A model generated the notes under the pieces. That model ran no database searches. It was not told where the DNA came from and worked only from the letters and a program-made list of their open reading frames with translations. This document shows, one piece after another, positions 55,939-64,000 of a stretch of DNA of 64,000 nt; positions within the stretch are counted from its first letter, which is position 1, and each line of letters starts with the position of its first letter. Position numbers and translations under genes: made by a program. The DNA comes from Noviherbaspirillum malthae (GTDB taxonomy: Bacteria; Pseudomonadota; Gammaproteobacteria; Burkholderiales; Burkholderiaceae_D): assembly GCF_015352985.1 (NCBI RefSeq), contig NZ_JACYXF010000022.1:1-64000 (forward strand), written 5' to 3'.

Positions 55939-58140
55939 ATGCGCATCCGAACCAGACTTCTCGTTCTAGTCCTGTCCGTTCTCATTCCCGCATTCATTGC
56001 GGCTATTCTTGCTGTCTGGTTCGTCTACAAAGAAGAGCAGGAGGCTCAGCGAAAGAGCCTCGCGGAAACGTCAAGGGCCCTGGCTTCACTGATTGACAAT
56101 GACCTGGAGACCAAGGAAGCGACCCTGCTTGCGCTTGCCACTTCTCCCTTTCTCGTCAACGGCGATTTTGCAGCCTTCCACCAGCAGGCAAGGAGTCTGA
56201 CGCAGCCGGACTACTCTGTCGTTGTACTGACCGATCTTGCAGGAAAGCAGCTGGTCAATACCCGCCTGCCCTATGGTGCAGTTCTTCCGAAGGGCGGGTC
56301 CAATCTCATCGAACTGCGCAGGCAGGCTGGTCCGGAACGAACCATCGTTTCGGATTTGTTTTTCGCACCCGCAGGCAAGCGACATGACTTCGCCATCCAG
56401 ATTCCGGTCAGCTACAACGGACAAGTACGGTATTACTTATCGATGGGTGTCACGGTTCGGCGGCTTCAAGACCTGCTGACGCAACAAAAATTTCCTGACG
56501 GCTGGATCATCTCTCTGGCTGACCGAAAAGGGATGGTGATTGCAAGGACGGAAGAGCCGGAAAAGTATGTAGGACAGCCGGTACGCGACCCATTGCGACA
56601 GAAAATCCTGGCTGGACTGCGCTCAGGCTTGCATTACGGCGTAACGTTGAGCGGAATACCGACATCGGCCTTTTTCACTCGCGCTCCCATGTCCGAATGG
56701 ACGGTCATCGTCAACGTCCCGCTTCACGAGATGCGAAGGCCGGCCGTCTATGCGGCCACCCTGTTGGGCAGCATCATGCTATTTCTCTTTGGCGCAGCCA
56801 TCTTCGCCGCACGTCGGTATGCAAAAAACACCGCACAGCCCATCGAAGAGCTGCGGCTGGCTGCAGAAAAGCTGGGGCGAGGAGAGCAGCTTGCACCGAC
56901 GCCTTCAGGATTGATAGAGACTGATGCGGTGGGCTTCGCCATGGTCAACAGCAGCAATCTGATCAGACAAAGCAAGACCGAATTGGAACTGCGAGTCGCG
57001 GAAGCAGTCGCTTCTGCCGAACGTGCGCAGCGGGCACTCCTGCAGGCACAAAAGCTGGAAGCCCTGGGCCGGCTTACCGGAGGCATTGCCCACGACTTCA
57101 ACAACATCCTTCAAACCTTGTCCACCTCGCTGCAGCTCATCCATTTTACAAACGATAGAGCGAAAATCGAATCGCTGCTCGCAACCTGTGAAAAGGCCAT
57201 TGACCGAGCCACCGTACTTACCGGTCAAATGCGTTCCTTCGGAAAAGTTCAGGATGCCCGTCTTCAAACGGTGCGGCTCAAGGAAGCGATCAGTGCCGCA
57301 ATGTCCTTGCTGAACAGCGCTCTGCCAAGCAACATCGATCTGATCAGCCGGATTGACGAGGAATTGTGGCCGGTGACGATAGACCCGCTGCAGCTCGAGC
57401 TTGCCCTCCTCAACATCTTGATCAATGCACGCGATGCCATGCCGATGGGCGGCATTGTGAAACTGGATATCAGAAACAACGTTCTCTCAAAACCCGTAGA
57501 CAGCCTTCCTCCCGGCGACTACGTATCTCTCTCGATTACGGACAATGGCAAGGGAATGAGTCCCGAGGTTCTATCCAAAGCCCTCGATCCGTTCTTCACC
57601 ACCAAGGGCATTGACAAGGGAACCGGGCTGGGTCTGCCGCAAGCGTATGGATTTGCAACCCAGGCGAACGGCACGCTGCTCCTGGATAGCATTGAAGGGA
57701 AGGGCACAACAGTGACCATATACCTGCCGCGGGCAGCATTGGAGGTGTTGCCTGCCTATTCCGAGGAACGAGTCCCTCAAACGCCGTCTTCCGTCACTGG
57801 CACCCTTTTGTTCGTTGAAGATGACCTGCTGGTAAGAGAATCGGTCGAACCGGCACTGAAGGCAGCAGGCTTTCAAGTCATCGTCGCAAGGAACGGCGAA
57901 GAGGCGGTAGCTTATCTGGAAACGAATCATTCCATCGAACTGGTTTTTTCAGACATCGTCATGCCCGGCAGTGTCAGCGGAATAGACTTGGCGAAGATCG
58001 TCAAGACCCGTTTCCCGCAAATCCAGATCGTTCTGGCAACCGGATACAGCGACAAACGGGTCGACATTCCTGGGGTACCGCTACTTGCGAAGCCCTACAA
58101 GATCACGGAGGCGATACACATACTGACCGAGCAGGCCTGA
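55939..58140 (+). CDS. Membrane hybrid sensor histidine kinase (extracytoplasmic sensor, HAMP-like, HK-REC)
   Basis: 733 residues from the ATG at 55939. Membrane helices at about 7-30 (LVLVLSVLIPAFIAAILAVW) and 273-295 (AATLLGSIMLFLFGAAIFAA) enclose a ~240-residue dCache-like periplasmic domain with YSVVVLTDLAGKQLVNTRLP and GWIISLADRKGMVIARTEEP. HAMP-like region, coiled coil, HisKA with GRLTGGIAHDFNNILQTLST, HATPase with LLNILINARDAMPMGG, DNGKGM and GTGLGLP, then a receiver with LVFSDIVMPGSVSG. A lone sensor with internal receiver, likely phosphorelay. A longer upstream frame adds a doubtful tail. Confidence 0.87.
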   Translation: MRIRTRLLVLVLSVLIPAFIAAILAVWFVYKEEQEAQRKSLAETSRALASLIDNDLETKEATLLALATSPFLVNGDFAAFHQQARSLTQPDYSVVVLTDLAGKQLVNTRLPYGAVLPKGGSNLIELRRQAGPERTIVSDLFFAPAGKRHDFAIQIPVSYNGQVRYYLSMGVTVRRLQDLLTQQKFPDGWIISLADRKGMVIARTEEPEKYVGQPVRDPLRQKILAGLRSGLHYGVTLSGIPTSAFFTRAPMSEWTVIVNVPLHEMRRPAVYAATLLGSIMLFLFGAAIFAARRYAKNTAQPIEELRLAAEKLGRGEQLAPTPSGLIETDAVGFAMVNSSNLIRQSKTELELRVAEAVASAERAQRALLQAQKLEALGRLTGGIAHDFNNILQTLSTSLQLIHFTNDRAKIESLLATCEKAIDRATVLTGQMRSFGKVQDARLQTVRLKEAISAAMSLLNSALPSNIDLISRIDEELWPVTIDPLQLELALLNILINARDAMPMGGIVKLDIRNNVLSKPVDSLPPGDYVSLSITDNGKGMSPEVLSKALDPFFTTKGIDKGTGLGLPQAYGFATQANGTLLLDSIEGKGTTVTIYLPRAALEVLPAYSEERVPQTPSSVTGTLLFVEDDLLVRESVEPALKAAGFQVIVARNGEEAVAYLETNHSIELVFSDIVMPGSVSGIDLAKIVKTRFPQIQIVLATGYSDKRVDIPGVPLLAKPYKITEAIHILTEQA

Positions 58141-58228
58141 AAGGCAGGCAAGTCACAGCATGAAGCACTGAAGCCGACGGTAGACGGCAATATCCATCCA
58201 TTGCGCATACCATCCGTCATATCTCCGC

Positions 58229-59944
58229 TCAAAACTCGGTCCAATCTTCGTTACTTCCAACGAGCCGTTGCCGTGTCGCCGCCGCTGCGGCTGGAACTGC
58301 TTTGGAAACGCCAGCAAGCACTTGTGATGAGGGTCTTGGCCGTGGAGCCATTCCGGTCCTCGCAGGGGTACGGGAGCCTGCTGCAGAAACCTTGGCCGCG
58401 AGGCCGGATAACTTGAACCGTCCCACGGTTTCCGACAGCGCCCTGGCCTGGTCTTGCATCGCTTCGGCAGCGGCTGCCGCTTCTTCGACCAACGACGCAT
58501 TCTGTTGCGTCACTTGATCCATCTGGGTAATCGCCTGATTGATTTGCTCGATGCCGGCAGTCTGTTCCGTGGTGGCGGCAGTAATCTCGCTCATGATGTC
58601 AGTCACACGCTGTACGCCTTCTACAACGTGCTGGATCGTCATGCCGGCCTGATCCACAAGCTTGGTGCCGGCATCAACCTTGCCGACGGAATCGTCAATC
58701 AAGGTTTTGATTTCCTTGGCTGCGGCGGCTGAACGCTGGGCGAGATTGCGGACTTCGGAGGCGACAACGGCGAATCCGCGTCCTTGTTCGCCGGCACGGG
58801 CTGCCTCTACCGCGGCATTCAAGGCCAGTATATTGGTTTGGAACGCAATTCCGTCAATGACGCCGATGATGTCGACGATCCTCCTTGAGGATGCATTGAT
58901 TGCGCCCATCGTTTCGATGACCTGAGCCACGACGGCTCCGCCTTCTCCTGCCAGCTCGGAAGCCGCAATGGCGAGGTTGTTGGCCTGCTGCGCGTTATCC
59001 GCATTCTGCTTGACGGTTGAGGTGAGCTCTTCCATGGAGGAAGCGGTTTCTTCCAGGGAGCTGGCTTGCTCTTCCGTGCGGGACGAAAGGTCCATGTTGC
59101 CCGCGGCAATCTGCGTTGACGCGGTGCTGATCGTATCGGTACCTTGCCGGACCTGCCCTACGATCTGACTGAGGTAATCGTTCATGTCCCGGAGCGCCTT
59201 CGTCAACACGCCGAGTTCGTCGGTCGAACGTACTTCGATATGCCCAGTAAGATCCCCTGAGGCGACAGTCTGCGCTATCCGAACGGCGTCGTGCACAGGC
59301 CGTGTAATTGATCGTGTGATCTGCCAGGCAATGAGTGCGCCCAGCGCAAGTGCCAGGGCAGACAACGCGCTGATCAGGATGCGCGCGCTCGAGACGGCGT
59401 CGACGACGTCCTTGCCGGCTTCGTCCATCAAGCTATTCTGGAACGCGATCATTTCGTCGAGGTGCGTCATATAGATCAGCTGCGTTTGCCGCATTTCAGC
59501 CAACAACAGTGTCCTTGCCTCATCCTGCTTTTGTGCCTTGATCAAGGCGGCAAATTTGTCCTCGGCCACGACAAAGTTGTCCCGGGCACCTGCGACTTTG
59601 GCAAACAGCTCCCTGCCTTTGGGTGTGCTGATCATTTTCTCCAGCTTGGTCAACGCAGCGGCGATTTCCTTTCGCGCGCTGGCAATCCGGTCAAGTTCAT
59701 GATCGATCTGCCTGGGATCAGTCATGATGAGTGTGTTGCGCACCGAGCGGGCAATGATGTTGAGGTTTTCCTTGATCGACGTGGCAAGTACGATCTTGGG
59801 ATAACGGTCTTGCAGGACGTCGTCTACCTCCATGTTGACCGCATTCAGGCGGAAGATGCCGAAGGTGGAAATGGCAAGCAGCAGCGACAGGATGATCGCA
59901 AAGCCTGCAGCAAGCCGAACGCCGATTTTCATGTTTGCAATCAT
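58229..59944 (-). CDS. Methyl-accepting chemotaxis protein
   Basis: 571 residues. Membrane helices at about 12-32 (LAAGFAIILSLLLAISTFGI) and 188-210, a ~150-residue four-helix periplasmic sensor, HAMP about 211-265 (TRPVHDAVRIAQTVASGDLT), then the signalling domain with the invariant hairpin QTNILALNAAVEAARAGEQG and RGFAVVASEVRNLAQRSA. The protein ends NEDWTEF, similar to the CheR/CheB-tethering pentapeptide NWETF, preceded by a proline/alanine-rich linker (TPARTGMAPRPRPSS). Transduces a ligand signal to CheA/CheW, which are not in the window. Confidence 0.92.
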   Translation of the reverse strand: MIANMKIGVRLAAGFAIILSLLLAISTFGIFRLNAVNMEVDDVLQDRYPKIVLATSIKENLNIIARSVRNTLIMTDPRQIDHELDRIASARKEIAAALTKLEKMISTPKGRELFAKVAGARDNFVVAEDKFAALIKAQKQDEARTLLLAEMRQTQLIYMTHLDEMIAFQNSLMDEAGKDVVDAVSSARILISALSALALALGALIAWQITRSITRPVHDAVRIAQTVASGDLTGHIEVRSTDELGVLTKALRDMNDYLSQIVGQVRQGTDTISTASTQIAAGNMDLSSRTEEQASSLEETASSMEELTSTVKQNADNAQQANNLAIAASELAGEGGAVVAQVIETMGAINASSRRIVDIIGVIDGIAFQTNILALNAAVEAARAGEQGRGFAVVASEVRNLAQRSAAAAKEIKTLIDDSVGKVDAGTKLVDQAGMTIQHVVEGVQRVTDIMSEITAATTEQTAGIEQINQAITQMDQVTQQNASLVEEAAAAAEAMQDQARALSETVGRFKLSGLAAKVSAAGSRTPARTGMAPRPRPSSQVLAGVSKAVPAAAAATRQRLVGSNEDWTEF

Positions 59945-60397
59945 GATAGATCTTTCTGAATTTTGTCTGAATAAAGCCGGGAAGCCCTACGCGTCGGCAA
60001 GCTGGTAGCTTCCTTTGCAGGGAGGAAGGTGGAGTCGGTATTCACCTTGCGTCCAGCGTATCCTGCCAAATACGCCGAAAAACATGATCTGGATCAATTT
60101 TTCCTGCAGGGAAGTGATCTCTCGACCCGTTCCGGGATGATGCAGGACGGCTGTTGCTGAAATCCAACTTTATCTCGGACTCAAATATCCTGGTTCCGTG
60201 ATGGTCTGCTGCTGCTTGGTCGCTTGAGGAACAAAGTCAACATTCCCGTGCAGGTCCAAGCCTGTTCATGGTGCCACGCAGTCGGTCCACTGCTCGTTTC
60301 AGAGAGCCGTGGCAGACGGATTGGACAACTAGTCGCGAAATACATCGATTTCTTGTATCTTTGGGGGCAAACAAACGTTTGCCGCCGCAACGAAAAC
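59945..60397. other. Divergent intergenic region
   Basis: About 450 bp between the chemoreceptor and a phosphatase regulator. The phosphatase frame extends left to a TTG at 60224, but the ATG at 60398 is the most likely start. Otherwise nothing seen. Confidence 0.4.
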
Positions 60398-61657
60398 ATG
60401 CGTCTACCAAATTACTCAACGGATCTTTCCCCGAAAGAAATTACGCCGGCCCAGCCAAGTTCCATCCCACAGTCAACAACCTCTGCGGACTCCGGCGTAC
60501 GAGTTCTTCTCGTTGACGACCAGACCATCGTCGCCTATGCCGTCCGGCAACTGATCAGCGGACACCCAGACATCGAATTCCATGTCGTTCAGCACGCCGA
60601 CAGAGTAATGGCGGAAGCGTTGCGATGGCAGCCGACGGTGATCCTTCAGGATCTTGTAATGCCTGATGCGGACGGGTTTGAACTCGTGCGCCGTTTCCGC
60701 GAACATCCGCAGACGCGTAATGTCCCCGTCGTTGTGCTTTCCACGAAGGAAGACCCTGAAGTCAAGGCGCAGGCATTTGCAAACGGTGCCAATGATTACC
60801 TGATCAAGCTGCCGGCGCAGGCGGAAATGCTGGCGCGCCTGCGCTATCACTCGGCGGCCTACATGCATCACTTGCAGCGCGATGCCGCTTACACCCAGTT
60901 AAGCCGCGAACTGAACATGGCCAGAAAGATGCTGCTCGGCCTGCTGCCGCAGCCGGGCAACATCGGGCCGGTGCATTTCAGCTGGTTTTTTCAGGCATCC
61001 AGCTATGTCAGCGGCGACTGCTTCGATTACTTTTCCATAGACGAGCGCTACCAATGCTTCTATGTCGTCGATGTCTCGGGGCACGGCGTGTCTGCCGCAA
61101 TGCTGGCATTCAATGCCCAGCATCAGATCCGGGCGTCAGGCCCGCAAGCGGCGGCGCTGATAGATCAGCATGGAGCAATCGCTCCGGCTGCCGCGGCAAT
61201 GGTGACGGACTTCAACAACCGCTTCATGCAGATGCGGGAAACCAGTCTTTATCTCACCATGGTGTACGGCATCCTGGACCAGGAAACCGGCGACGTGGCG
61301 CTGGTACAGGCAGGACATCCTCCGGCCCTGCTTGCGTCCAGGAAGGGGCGGCTGCAGCCAGTAGGCGATGGCAGTCTGCCAATCGGCTTCCTCAGTGACA
61401 TCCAATACGAAAGCCATTTCCTGAAGCTGGAGGCGGGCACGAGACTGTATCTCTACTCTGACGGCATCACGGATTGCCTGAACATGCAGGAGGAAGCGTT
61501 TGGCGCATCCAGGCTGGAACAGTTGCTTTCCCGCACCAGCAGCCTGACACTCGAGGAGGTGGGCGGCCATTTGCACAGTGCGCTGTGCGACTGGCAAGGG
61601 GGTATCGACAGCTTCGGCGACGACGTGACTTTTCTTGCGATCGAGTACCGGCCGTGA
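60398..61657 (+). CDS. Response regulator with PP2C/SpoIIE-type phosphatase output
   Basis: 419 residues from the ATG at 60398; no strong ribosome site is visible. Receiver domain about 30-150 with VRVLLVDDQTIVAYAVRQLI, the phospho-acceptor in VILQDLVMPDADGFELVRRF and LIKLPA. A linker helix (LSRELNMARKMLLGLLPQPG) leads to a PP2C-like domain: VSGDCFDYFSIDERYQCFYV, VDVSGHGVSAAMLAFNAQHQ, TMVYGILDQETGDVALVQAG and FGDDVTFLAIEY with metal-binding aspartates. Acts as a phosphorylation-controlled serine phosphatase, usually upstream of anti-sigma or partner-switching proteins. The next gene has the same output domain. Confidence 0.88.
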   Translation: MRLPNYSTDLSPKEITPAQPSSIPQSTTSADSGVRVLLVDDQTIVAYAVRQLISGHPDIEFHVVQHADRVMAEALRWQPTVILQDLVMPDADGFELVRRFREHPQTRNVPVVVLSTKEDPEVKAQAFANGANDYLIKLPAQAEMLARLRYHSAAYMHHLQRDAAYTQLSRELNMARKMLLGLLPQPGNIGPVHFSWFFQASSYVSGDCFDYFSIDERYQCFYVVDVSGHGVSAAMLAFNAQHQIRASGPQAAALIDQHGAIAPAAAAMVTDFNNRFMQMRETSLYLTMVYGILDQETGDVALVQAGHPPALLASRKGRLQPVGDGSLPIGFLSDIQYESHFLKLEAGTRLYLYSDGITDCLNMQEEAFGASRLEQLLSRTSSLTLEEVGGHLHSALCDWQGGIDSFGDDVTFLAIEYRP

Positions 61658-61739
61658 AGCTTCAGGGAATGTTGGCATCGCACCGCAGAACTGGTCCACG
61701 TCACGCGAGTCATATTGAAAAACAAATTTCCTTGAATAC

Positions 61740-63464
61740 ATGATCGCCGCTCCCATACCCCACGACGATGCGCAGCGCGTAGAAAATCTTGATAGTTATC
61801 TCCTCCTGGATACGCCGTTCGAAGCCGTATTCGATGAGATCGCATCGCTGGCGGCGAAGATCTGCGGGGTACCCTATGCGCTGATTTCGCTGGTGGCGAA
61901 AGACAGGCAATGGTTCAAGGCCGCGCATGGCTTGAAAGACATGAGGGAAACGCCGCGCGACATCAGTTTCTGCGGCCATGCCATTCTGCAGGACGACATT
62001 CTGCATGTGCCGGACACGCTGGAGGACGCTCGGTTCAGCGACAATCCCTTCGTCACCGGCGAACTGTCGATCCGTGTTTATGCGGGCATGCCCTTGACCA
62101 GCGAAGAAGGATACAAGCTGGGAACGCTGTGCGTCCTGTCCGACCAGCCCGCCCGGCTGAGCGACCTCCAGCTTGAATCGCTCAAGCAGCTGACCGCGGT
62201 CCTGTCCGCCTTGCTCAAGGCGCGGAAGCGGGAGGCCCGCCTGGCCTTGCTGGGACAGGTGCTCAATCAGCTCGATGACGAAGTCATGCTGGTCGATGCG
62301 CGCAGCATGGAGTGCATGTATGCCAACAGCGCCGCCTGCGCTGCGCACGGCTGCGCAGACAACAGCCTGAACGGCCGCAGGCTGGCTGATGTGGTGCAGG
62401 CGGATGCAGACGCGGGCAGGCTGATCGAGATGCTGCATACCGGCCGGCGCGACAAGGTTTTGCTGGAGCAGCTGCGCGGCGCACCCGGCAGCGAGCAGCG
62501 CAATGTGGAACTGCGCATGCAGAGGCTCACGCAGAATGGCTTGCAGGTGATCGTCGCCATCGGCCATGACGTCAGCGAACAGAAGCGGCTTGAACAGGCC
62601 AGGGCGGACCTGCATGACAATCTCGAGAAACGCAACCAGGAATTGTCTCGCGCCTATGCCAAGCTGAGCGAGGAAATGGCCATCGCGCGGGAGATGCAGC
62701 AGCGCTTCCTGCCGGGACCGAAATGCATCGATACCGTTCGCTTCGACTGGCTGTTCCGTGCCTCGAGCTATCTCGGGGGCGACATTTTCGATTACTTTCC
62801 GCTGGGCGAGCGCCACCTGTGCTTTTACGTGATCGACGTATCCGGCCATGGTCTGTCGGCAGCCCTGCTGGCCTTCTATGCCCAGCGGCAGATGTATTCC
62901 GCGCGCGCCGAGATGCTGCACCTGCTGCATGAGAAGCAGGGCGATATCGGCGAGGCGGCGTCGAGGCTGGTCCAGGGATTCAACGAGCGGTTCGCCTCGA
63001 TGACCGAGTCCGGTCTCTACCTCACCATGGTGTACGGCATCCTCGATCGCGATTCGGGCGAAGTGGCCCTGGTGCAGGCGGGGCATCCGCCGGCGCTTCT
63101 CTGCAAGCCCGGCTCGGCCGTCGTCGAGCCGATCGGCGACGGCGGCTTGCCGATAGGCATTCTCGATCATGCCGAATTCGAATCGCACCGCCTGCGCCTC
63201 ACTCCAGGCATGCGGCTCTACCTCTATTCCGACGGCGTCCCGGATTGCGCGAACCGGGAAGATGAAGCCTTCGGCCAGGAGCGCATGGAGCGGGTACTGG
63301 CGCAGACCTGCGGCCGGCCGCTGCCGGAAGTGCGGGAAGCGATCGACCAGGCATTGACCGACTGGCACGGCGGCGATGACGGCTACAAGGATGACGTCAC
63401 CTTCCTGAGTCTCGAATTCGGAGCGAATCGCCAGCTCCGCTTGTCGACGGGGTTGCCTAATTGA
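61740..63464 (+). CDS. GAF/PAS-linked PP2C/SpoIIE-type phosphatase
   Basis: 574 residues. A GAF domain about 20-155 (VFDEIASLAAKICGVPYALI, DISFCGHAILQDDILHVPDT), a PAS-like domain about 170-280 with EVMLVDARSMECMYANSAAC, a coiled coil (DLHDNLEKRNQELSRAYAKL), and a PP2C domain: MQQRFLPGPKC, SSYLGGDIFDYFPLGERHLC, VIDVSGHGLSAALLAF, YLTMVYGILDRDSGEVALVQ, DDVTFLSLEF. Probably works with the preceding regulator on a shared target. No anti-sigma factor, HPK kinase or STAS antagonist lies inside the window. Confidence 0.88.
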   Translation: MIAAPIPHDDAQRVENLDSYLLLDTPFEAVFDEIASLAAKICGVPYALISLVAKDRQWFKAAHGLKDMRETPRDISFCGHAILQDDILHVPDTLEDARFSDNPFVTGELSIRVYAGMPLTSEEGYKLGTLCVLSDQPARLSDLQLESLKQLTAVLSALLKARKREARLALLGQVLNQLDDEVMLVDARSMECMYANSAACAAHGCADNSLNGRRLADVVQADADAGRLIEMLHTGRRDKVLLEQLRGAPGSEQRNVELRMQRLTQNGLQVIVAIGHDVSEQKRLEQARADLHDNLEKRNQELSRAYAKLSEEMAIAREMQQRFLPGPKCIDTVRFDWLFRASSYLGGDIFDYFPLGERHLCFYVIDVSGHGLSAALLAFYAQRQMYSARAEMLHLLHEKQGDIGEAASRLVQGFNERFASMTESGLYLTMVYGILDRDSGEVALVQAGHPPALLCKPGSAVVEPIGDGGLPIGILDHAEFESHRLRLTPGMRLYLYSDGVPDCANREDEAFGQERMERVLAQTCGRPLPEVREAIDQALTDWHGGDDGYKDDVTFLSLEFGANRQLRLSTGLPN

Positions 63465-64000
63465 GGTCGGGGAGGACTGGCGCAGCTTGTGCAGGCATCC
63501 GTGCCGCGAGGCTGGTAGCCGTCATTGGCATGTTTGCGCTCGGCATGTCATGGGCATGCGCGGCAGACTGGAATACCCCGGCCGTGCAGGCAGTCCCCGG
63601 CCCCGGCGGCGCAGCGGCACCCGGAGCGACGGCGAATGCCGCCGAACCGGCCGACGAGGCGGATGCGACGAACCGCAATCCCCTGCGCCTGCGGCTGGGA
63701 TTCGACTACCCGCTGCGTACCAGCGCCGGCGGCGATCTTGGCGCCGGCACTCAAGGGCCTCCGGCCGTATCTCCGACGCTGCAGGCGGAGCTGCGCTATA
63801 ACCCGGCAAGCTACTGGTTCGGCAGCATCACTTTCTACCGGTATCTGATGGGCGACCGCCAGCGGCCGTGGAATCCGGACTTTACCTACACCTTCGGTTA
63901 TGACGATTGGCACCCTAACACCTTCAGCCTGGTCTACGGCAACTATTCCGGCAACCGCCTGCGGCCGGAGGGAGCGGAAACCGTCAGCCGGTTCCGGCAA
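63461..64000 (+). CDS. Outer-membrane-type protein, N-terminal part (runs off window)
   Basis: The frame reads ARLVAVIGMFALGMSWACAA as signal peptide, then ADWNTPAVQAVPGPGG, NPLRLRLGFDYPLRTS, LQAELRYNPASYWFGSITFY, RYLMGDRQRPWNPDFTYTFG and WHPNTFSLVYGNYSGNRLRP. Alternating aromatic and polar residues suggest an outer-membrane beta-barrel. A TTG start at 63461 overlapping the previous stop or an ATG at 63530 are both possible. Not assigned to a family. The end is beyond the window. Confidence 0.5.
   Translation, partial: MRSGRTGAACAGIRAARLVAVIGMFALGMSWACAADWNTPAVQAVPGPGGAAAPGATANAAEPADEADATNRNPLRLRLGFDYPLRTSAGGDLGAGTQGPPAVSPTLQAELRYNPASYWFGSITFYRYLMGDRQRPWNPDFTYTFGYDDWHPNTFSLVYGNYSGNRLRPEGAETVSRFRQ

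Noticed and set aside
61710..63368. Long minus-strand frame opposite the GAF phosphatase
   Set aside because: Shadow frame; motif order supports the plus-strand protein.

Overview
The window is about 60% GC chromosomal DNA from a betaproteobacterium. It is most likely Burkholderiales, perhaps near Oxalobacteraceae. This is inferred from gene style: a Bug/TctC-type binding protein beside a LysR regulator, an E. coli-like LldD, LeuC/LeuD behind a divergent LysR, an mxaRSACKL-type cassette, and many hybrid histidine kinases. No plasmid or phage backbone was seen. The orphan ParA has no ParB or origin nearby.

Layout. 0-1.1 kb is rearranged: a cut IS5-type transposase, an ilvD fragment, and an acetyltransferase joined out of frame to it. 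1.4-3.3 kb has lldD and a divergent DUF1622 membrane protein. 3.4-8.7 kb is a six-gene operon (MoxR ATPase, DUF58, MxaA-like, vWA, TPR, vWA) whose last four junctions are ATGA overlaps. It matches the methanol dehydrogenase maturation cassette mxaRSACKL, but no dehydrogenase gene is present. 8.9-9.4 kb holds two inverted copies of a ~160 bp palindromic repeat; a third copy lies at 41.3 kb and a lone end at 14.9 kb.

9.5-24 kb has a DedA protein, a lipoprotein, a broken kinase, a hybrid kinase, an SDR enzyme, an NtrB/NtrC-like pair, a di-haem cytochrome, a serine-recombinase-like protein lacking its catalytic residue, a MarR regulator and a UspA protein. 24.8-27.4 kb is a copper set: Tat-exported multicopper oxidase, SCO protein and a 51-residue membrane protein. 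28.5-30.8 kb has a slipin and an nfeD whose OB-fold end is cut off by an in-frame TGA. 31-38 kb has envelope and stress-type genes (YSC84 lipoprotein, SNase-like protein, Vgb-like propeller, SDR, flavodoxin-like reductase, FdhA-like dehydrogenase) and a second, unrelated palindromic repeat with perfect 24-bp ends.

38-45 kb has a hybrid kinase paralogous to the one at 12.7 kb, then LysR, Bug binding protein, N-formylglutamate amidohydrolase and a DHA2 exporter. tRNA-Asp and tRNA-Glu follow. 45.7-55.6 kb has a glycosyltransferase, DUF2058, an aldo/keto reductase, EthD, LysR with divergent leuCD, small proteins, ParA and a GGDEF remnant. 55.9-64 kb is signalling again: a membrane hybrid kinase, a chemoreceptor with a tethering-like tail, two tandem PP2C/SpoIIE-type phosphatases, and the start of a probable outer-membrane protein.

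Overall the region is rich in sensing genes (five intact histidine kinases or hybrids, one chemoreceptor, two phosphatase regulators) and in non-autonomous palindromic repeats and decayed fragments, which points to repeated small insertions and losses.
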